The translations under genes were made by a program, and so were the position numbers. The notes under the pieces are model-generated. The model was not told where the DNA came from. It saw nothing but the letters and a program-made list of their open reading frames with translations, and made no database searches. This document shows, in pieces, positions 57,681-64,000 of a stretch of DNA of 64,000 bases (positions within the stretch are counted from its first letter, which is position 1; each line of letters starts with the position of its first letter). Source of the stretch: Nitrosomonas sp. (GTDB taxonomy: Bacteria; Pseudomonadota; Gammaproteobacteria; Burkholderiales; Nitrosomonadaceae); assembly GCF_022842015.1 (NCBI RefSeq), contig NZ_JALHQJ010000002.1:21558-85557 (forward strand), in the 5' to 3' direction.

Positions 57681-57714
57681 AATTTCTCTCTCTCCTGACG
57701 AAGAGAGAGAAATT
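57681..57714 (-). terminator. 13-bp hairpin between cbbS and cbbX
   Basis: A perfect inverted repeat of 13 bp (57681-57693 with 57702-57714, loop 8 bases) of alternating T/C and G/A. It sits 12 bases after the cbbS stop. On the minus strand no T run follows, so it is more likely a transcript-stabilising or partial-termination element that sets the ratio of cbbLS to cbbX. On the plus strand a T-rich tail follows (ttattttt), but no plus-strand gene ends here. Confidence 0.6.
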
Positions 57715-57726
57715 TTATTTTTACTG

Positions 57727-58161
57727 CTAGTAGCGCTCGGCTTCCGGTTTATCGGTCGCATAGGAATGAATGGTATAACTAACACTCCGTCCAGCACCTT
57801 CTTGACGTACTAAACTAAACCCTGGCTCTTTCTTGGGTCTGTTGACAATATAAGACATGGTTGGGCTCTCTACTCCGCGTGTCGAGTTAAATGCAGTCAC
57901 GCGAATATAGTGGTTTGGAAAAGTTTTACGGCAACTATTAATTTCCAGCAAAATTCCTGCTGGATCCTTCAAATCAAACATTGGATTGCCAAACATTTCC
58001 CAATAAGTATTGCGTGGATGAGGATCGTCAGTATATTCAATCCCGATGGCCCAGCCATTTTTCAGTGCGTACTTGAGCTGTGCCGAGATTTGCTTGTCGG
58101 TCAGCGGGGGCAGGAAAGAGAATTGCCCCTGTGTAACTATATTACCTTGATTGGTCATCAT
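57727..58161 (-). CDS. cbbS: RuBisCO small subunit, red type
   Basis: A 144-residue small subunit. It is longer than green-type subunits (about 110-120), and the extra C-terminal part (about 115-144; PGFSLVRQEGAGR and SYTIHSYA) is the hairpin extension typical of red-type (form IC/ID) enzymes. The core motif is WEMFGNPMFDL. It follows cbbL by 20 bases with a good ribosome binding site (aggaga). With CbbL it forms the L8S8 holoenzyme. Confidence 0.96.
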   Translation of the reverse strand: MMTNQGNIVTQGQFSFLPPLTDKQISAQLKYALKNGWAIGIEYTDDPHPRNTYWEMFGNPMFDLKDPAGILLEINSCRKTFPNHYIRVTAFNSTRGVESPTMSYIVNRPKKEPGFSLVRQEGAGRSVSYTIHSYATDKPEAERY

Positions 58162-58181
58162 AATTGCTTCTCCTGAAAAGA

Positions 58182-59828
<1,647 letters not shown>

Positions 59829-60818
59829 ATGCGTCATAGCACGTTACGACAACTTGAGGTTTTTGAGGCAATTGCTCGATTGAAGAGTTTTACCCGAGCG
59901 GCTGAGGAATTATTTCTGACACAACCGACAGTATCGATGCAAATCAAGAAATTGACCGAAGATATTGGTTTGCCTTTGTTTGAGCAAGTCGGCAAAAAAA
60001 TCTATCTGACCGATGCGGGAGAAGAGTTATATCAAACCTGTCTGGGTATTTTTGACCATCTCTCCCGTTTCGAGATGATTGCTTCCGACATGAAAGGGCT
60101 GAAATCAGGGAAACTTCGGCTCGCGGTTGTGACCACTGCAAAATACTTCGTGCCGCGATTATTGGGCATGTTTTGCCAGAAATACCCTGGCATTGACGTT
60201 GCACTGAAAGTGACGAATCGCGAGCATATCCTAGAGCGATTAACAGGTAATCAAGATGATCTCTATATCCTGGGCCAAATTCCAGATGCCGTTGATGCGG
60301 TGGCGGAAATTTTTTTGGATAATCCATTGGTCGTTTTGGCGTCTGCAGACCATCCATTGGCAACTAAAAAAAAGATCCCTATCAAGCGCATTTGTGATGA
60401 ACCCTTTATTATGCGAGAGCCAGGTTCCGGAACAAGAATTGCGACCGAGCTTTTTTTCTCCAAGTATAATAAAAAACTGAAGGTGCGCATGGAGTTAGGT
60501 AGCAACGAAGCGATTAAGCAAACCGTCGCAGGCCGACTGGGTATTGCCGTATTGTCGCAACATACGCTGGCGCTTGATGCGCAGATAGGGCAACTAGCAA
60601 TATTGGATGTTGAAGGGTTTCCGATTGAACGTCATTGGTACTTTGCTTATTCCTCCGGCAAGCAGTTGTCGATTGTGGCACAGACATTCTTGAGCTATTT
60701 ACGGCAGGCTGACAATTTGCTCGATAATTTGACATGTCGCCACGTGACTTCTGGACATTGCCCGTTACTAAAAAATGAGACAAACGTAGGGTCCGGTGGA
60801 TCGCGTCAGCGTAATTGA
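59829..60818 (+). CDS. cbbR: LysR-type regulator of the Calvin cycle genes
   Basis: A 329-residue LysR-family activator. The N-terminal winged helix-turn-helix is typical ([34 protein letters not shown]), followed by the periplasmic-binding-protein-like sensor domain (about 90-300). Divergent placement next to cbbL identifies it as CbbR, which senses metabolites such as RuBP or PEP. The chain is slightly longer at the C-terminus than usual. ATG 59829 has the box gggagg upstream. ppsA begins 46 bases downstream. Confidence 0.94.
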   Translation: MRHSTLRQLEVFEAIARLKSFTRAAEELFLTQPTVSMQIKKLTEDIGLPLFEQVGKKIYLTDAGEELYQTCLGIFDHLSRFEMIASDMKGLKSGKLRLAVVTTAKYFVPRLLGMFCQKYPGIDVALKVTNREHILERLTGNQDDLYILGQIPDAVDAVAEIFLDNPLVVLASADHPLATKKKIPIKRICDEPFIMREPGSGTRIATELFFSKYNKKLKVRMELGSNEAIKQTVAGRLGIAVLSQHTLALDAQIGQLAILDVEGFPIERHWYFAYSSGKQLSIVAQTFLSYLRQADNLLDNLTCRHVTSGHCPLLKNETNVGSGGSRQRN

Positions 60819-60864
60819 AAGATTACTCATTCATATTCATATATTTGTTGATAGGAGCTTCACA

Positions 60865-63243
60865 ATGACACAATATATTGCCTGGTTTGATCAATTGACG
60901 ATAAAAGATGTAGGCTTGGTGGGCGGTAAGAATGCCTCTCTGGGAGAAATGATCAGTCATCTTGCACAAGCAGGTGTTAATGTGCCGACAGGCTTTGCTA
61001 CTACGACCGAAGCGTACCGTGAATTTTTGGCCACTAATGGATTGGCTGACCGTATCAATCATTTGCTGAACGAACTGGATGTTGATGACATTAGTGCGTT
61101 GACTGCCGCAGGCGGAGCTATTCGCGGCTGGTTGCTGGATGCCACGTTGCCAGCTTCTGTTTCACAGGCAGTGGCGCAAGCTTACGAAAAACTGGTTACG
61201 GGTGACGCAAATCGCGATGAGGTTTCATTTGCTGTGCGTTCTTCAGCGACCGCCGAGGACTTGGCCGATGCCTCTTTTGCCGGCCAGCAGGAGACATTGC
61301 TAAATGTTCGCGGACTGGACCAAATCATGGTAGCAATCAAGATTGTGTTTGCTTCACTATATAACGATCGAGCGATTGCGTATCGTGTGCATCAGAATTT
61401 TGCTCACGACAAGGTGTATTTATCTGCCGGAATTCAGAAAATGGTGCGTAGCGACCTGGGTGCGAGCGGCGTGATGTTTACCTTAGATACTGAATCCGGT
61501 TTTCGCGATACAGTTTTCATCACGTCAGCGTATGGGCTGGGTGAAACCATCGTGCAGGGCACTGTCAATCCGGATGAGTTCTATGTCTACAAGCGTGGAC
61601 TCGCAGCCGGTAAGCCAGCTATTCTATCGCGACGTCTAGGCACCAAAGCGATAGAAATGATTTATGGCGATAATAAAGGTGCGGCAGACTCATTCACGTT
61701 GACGCGCAATGTCGAAAATAAGCGCCAAACGCGTTTTTCTCTATCGGACGCACAAGTGGAAGCATTGGCGCGTCAAGCCGTGATCATCGAGCAACATTAT
61801 GGTCGTCCGATGGATATCGAATGGGCATTAGACGGACTGGATGAGCAGTTGTACATTGTGCAGGCCCGTCCGGAAACCGTAGAAAGCCGATCCACAACGG
61901 TTCTTGATCGATACCAACTCAATGGCAAAGGAACGGTATTAGCCGAAGGCCGGTCGATTGGGAGCAAGATCGGTCAGGGAACAGCGCGTCTGATCGTAGG
62001 GATCGATCAGATGCATGTCATACAGCCGGGCGATGTCCTCGTGACGGATATGACCGATCCTGATTGGGAGCCAATCATGAAACGCGCATCGGCAATTGTG
62101 ACCAACCGTGGCGGGCGCACCTGCCATGCGGCGATTATCGCCAGGGAAATGGGTATTCCGGCGGTGGTCGGTTGTGGCGATGCAACCGAGTCGATCAAAG
62201 ACGGAGTGAATGTAACGGTTTCCTGCGCGGAAGGCGATGCCGGATTTGTCTATGAAGGTTTACTGCCATTCGAACATACCACATCCGATACCGGCCAGTT
62301 GCCGGATTTGCCGGTCAAAATGATGCTGAATGTAGGCAATCCTTCTCACGCTTTCTCTTTCTCGCGCATGCCAAATCAAGGCGTTGGATTGGCCCGATTG
62401 GAATTTGTCATCAATAACATGATCGGTATACACCCCAAGGCGTTGTTGGAATTCGATCGATTACCCAATGATTTGAAACTGAAAATCAGCAACCGTATTG
62501 CGGGTTATCAAAGCCCCATTGGCTTTTATGTCGGAAAATTGGTCGAGGGCATTGCTACGCTAGCAGCGGCATTTTATCCACATACGGTGATTGTTCGTAC
62601 GTCCGACTTCAAATCAAATGAGTATGCGAATCTGGTCGCAGGAGATCTTTACGAGCCCCACGAAGAAAACCCGATGATCGGTTTTCGCGGTGCCTCACGT
62701 TATGTGTCGGATGCTTTCCGTGATTGTTTTGAGCTCGAATGCCAGGCATTACGCAAAGTACGTGATGAAATGGGTTTGACCAATGTCGAGATCATGATTC
62801 CGTTTTGTCGCACGCTGGAAGAAGCCGAACAAGTAACTTCGTTGCTTGCTGAACAAGGATTGGTACGAGGCCAGAATGGTTTGCGGTTGATCATGATGTG
62901 CGAGATTCCTTCCAATGCAGTATTGGCGGAAGAGTTTTTGCAGTTCTTTGATGGTTTTTCCATCGGTTCCAATGATATGACGCAATTGACACTGGGAATT
63001 GATCGCGATTCAAGTCTAGTTTCTCATGTGTTTGACGAACGCAATCCGGCGGTCAAGAAACTGCTGAAAATGGCCATCGATGCTTGCCATAAGCAAGGGA
63101 AGTATATCGGCATCTGCGGCCAAGGTCCTTCTGATTTTCCGGATTTTGCCGCCTGGCTTTTTGAGCAGGGCATCAGCAGTTTATCGCTGAACCCCGATTC
63201 GGTCATGCAAACCTGGCTTGATTTGGCAAAACTGGACAAATAA
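60865..63243 (+). CDS. ppsA: Phosphoenolpyruvate synthase
   Basis: A 792-residue enzyme converting pyruvate and ATP to PEP, AMP and phosphate. The order is N-terminal ATP-grasp domain (1 to about 350), phosphohistidine domain with His421 in [13 protein letters not shown], and the C-terminal PEP-binding barrel (about 470-790; [22 protein letters not shown]). His421 matches the numbering of the E. coli enzyme, supporting ATG 60865, which also has a ribosome binding site (taggag); an in-frame ATG at 60796 would add 23 residues. It is coupled to its regulator ppsR by a one-base overlap. Confidence 0.97.
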   Translation: MTQYIAWFDQLTIKDVGLVGGKNASLGEMISHLAQAGVNVPTGFATTTEAYREFLATNGLADRINHLLNELDVDDISALTAAGGAIRGWLLDATLPASVSQAVAQAYEKLVTGDANRDEVSFAVRSSATAEDLADASFAGQQETLLNVRGLDQIMVAIKIVFASLYNDRAIAYRVHQNFAHDKVYLSAGIQKMVRSDLGASGVMFTLDTESGFRDTVFITSAYGLGETIVQGTVNPDEFYVYKRGLAAGKPAILSRRLGTKAIEMIYGDNKGAADSFTLTRNVENKRQTRFSLSDAQVEALARQAVIIEQHYGRPMDIEWALDGLDEQLYIVQARPETVESRSTTVLDRYQLNGKGTVLAEGRSIGSKIGQGTARLIVGIDQMHVIQPGDVLVTDMTDPDWEPIMKRASAIVTNRGGRTCHAAIIAREMGIPAVVGCGDATESIKDGVNVTVSCAEGDAGFVYEGLLPFEHTTSDTGQLPDLPVKMMLNVGNPSHAFSFSRMPNQGVGLARLEFVINNMIGIHPKALLEFDRLPNDLKLKISNRIAGYQSPIGFYVGKLVEGIATLAAAFYPHTVIVRTSDFKSNEYANLVAGDLYEPHEENPMIGFRGASRYVSDAFRDCFELECQALRKVRDEMGLTNVEIMIPFCRTLEEAEQVTSLLAEQGLVRGQNGLRLIMMCEIPSNAVLAEEFLQFFDGFSIGSNDMTQLTLGIDRDSSLVSHVFDERNPAVKKLLKMAIDACHKQGKYIGICGQGPSDFPDFAAWLFEQGISSLSLNPDSVMQTWLDLAKLDK

Positions 63244-64000
63244 TGACGCAGCAAAAACGTACCGTTTTCTACTTATCCGACCGTACTGGCATCACGGCGG
63301 AAACGCTTGGACACAGCCTGCTCACGCAATTTGACGGCATCCAATGGAGCATTGTCAACATGCCGTTTCTGGACGATATCGAACAAGCCAGAACTGTATT
63401 AACGCAGATTAATCAGGCTGCTGAAAACGATGGTCATCGCCCTCTCGTGTTCAGTACCTTGCTGAAACCGGAAATTCTCGAGGTCATCAAACAGGCGAAT
63501 TGCCGTATTTATGACTTTTTTGAGACCTTCATTCGTTCAATTGAAGAAGAACTGGACCAGCCGTTTGCGCGTATGGCCGGGCGTTCCCACGGCCAGGATC
63601 AATTGTCGTATTTCAAGCGCATTGCCGCGGTTAATTATGTATTGGCGCATGATGATGGTGTCAATCCCAAGCATTTTGACGAAGCCGATATTATCTTGAT
63701 CGGCGTTTCACGTTCCGGTAAAACACCAACCTGTCTTTACTTAGGATTGCAGTATGGCATCGCTGCTGCGAATTATCCGCTAACCCCGGACGACATGACG
63801 GTACAGCAAGTTCCGAAGGCATTGGAGAATGTCAGGAAAAAATTGTTCGGCTTAACACTAACCCCGGCACAATTGCATTTCATTCGCCAGGAGCGTCGCC
63901 CAAACAGCGAATATGCATCGCTCGCGCAATGTCAGCGAGAACTACAATGGCAGGAATCGCTGTTTCATCATTTCGATATTCCCTATTTGGAGACCACGCG
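63243..64000 (+). CDS. ppsR: PEP synthase regulatory protein, 3' end outside window
   Basis: The first 252 residues of a DUF299/PPSR protein, a bifunctional kinase/pyrophosphorylase that inactivates PEP synthase by ADP-dependent phosphorylation and reactivates it by phosphorolysis. Seen are the N-terminal FYLSDRTGITAETLG and the P-loop GVSRSGKTPTCLYLG near 156-170. The frame is open to the window edge; about 20-25 residues are missing judging from family length. The ATG shares one base with the ppsA stop (TAATG), as expected for an enzyme-regulator pair. Confidence 0.95.
   Translation, partial: MTQQKRTVFYLSDRTGITAETLGHSLLTQFDGIQWSIVNMPFLDDIEQARTVLTQINQAAENDGHRPLVFSTLLKPEILEVIKQANCRIYDFFETFIRSIEEELDQPFARMAGRSHGQDQLSYFKRIAAVNYVLAHDDGVNPKHFDEADIILIGVSRSGKTPTCLYLGLQYGIAAANYPLTPDDMTVQQVPKALENVRKKLFGLTLTPAQLHFIRQERRPNSEYASLAQCQRELQWQESLFHHFDIPYLETT

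Noticed and set aside
60514..60783. Minus-strand frame at the 3' end of cbbR
   Set aside because: Lies within the cbbR coding frame and has no independent support.

Overview
The window looks like chromosomal DNA of a betaproteobacterial chemolithoautotroph, most likely an ammonia oxidizer of the Nitrosomonas/Nitrosospira group. That is an inference from form IC (red-type) RuBisCO with CbbX and CbbR, gene style and protein relatedness. No amo, hao or rRNA gene lies here, so the genus is not proven. GC is moderate to low, genes are dense, and there is no CRISPR array, tRNA or intact mobile element.

1-7.8 kb: a tightly overlapping operon of an APC permease (5' end off the window), two DUF1989 proteins, a 1207-residue biotin-dependent urea/guanidine carboxylase and allophanate hydrolase. 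This is the gene set now assigned to guanidine breakdown (carboxyguanidine, then allophanate, then ammonia and CO2), which would feed ammonia to an ammonia oxidizer. 7.8-9.6 kb: a membrane acyltransferase and a lipoprotein on the minus strand.

9.9-18.9 kb: a PLP aminotransferase, then cell-surface polysaccharide genes (WecA-like, WbpM-like, RfbA, RfbC), an ABC exporter whose nucleotide-binding motifs are nearly all degenerate, and radA. 19.2-24.8 kb: a CREST-family ceramidase-like membrane protein followed by acyl-AMP ligase, NAD-dependent epimerase/reductase, acyl carrier protein and serine-palmitoyltransferase-like genes. The order mirrors the ceramide (sphingolipid) locus known from Caulobacter.

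24.9-36.6 kb: an accessory stretch with a secreted protein, PIN-PhoH ATPase, a PEP-CTERM tail relic, a frameshifted IS5-type transposase remnant, a glycan module (SGNH hydrolase, UDP-GlcNAc 2-epimerase-like, heparinase II/III, radical SAM, Gfo/Idh/MocA), an orphan sulfate-binding protein, a 40-residue lipoprotein and about 750 bases without a gene. 36.9-47.2 kb: PhoD-like phosphatase, prmB, tadA, an L,D-transpeptidase, a LysM-FecR protein coupled to a CHASE2-PAS-GGDEF-EAL protein, and ilvA.

47.3-54.8 kb: a PilJ-like chemoreceptor and a ChpA/PilL-type CheA hybrid kinase, then an OmpA-family lipoprotein. 55-64 kb: the Calvin-cycle locus on the minus strand, cbbL-cbbS-(13-bp hairpin)-cbbX-unknown-class II aldolase with a C-terminal Dabb-like domain, with divergent cbbR, followed by ppsA and the start of ppsR. 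Together these link CO2 fixation to triose/hexose metabolism and PEP synthesis.
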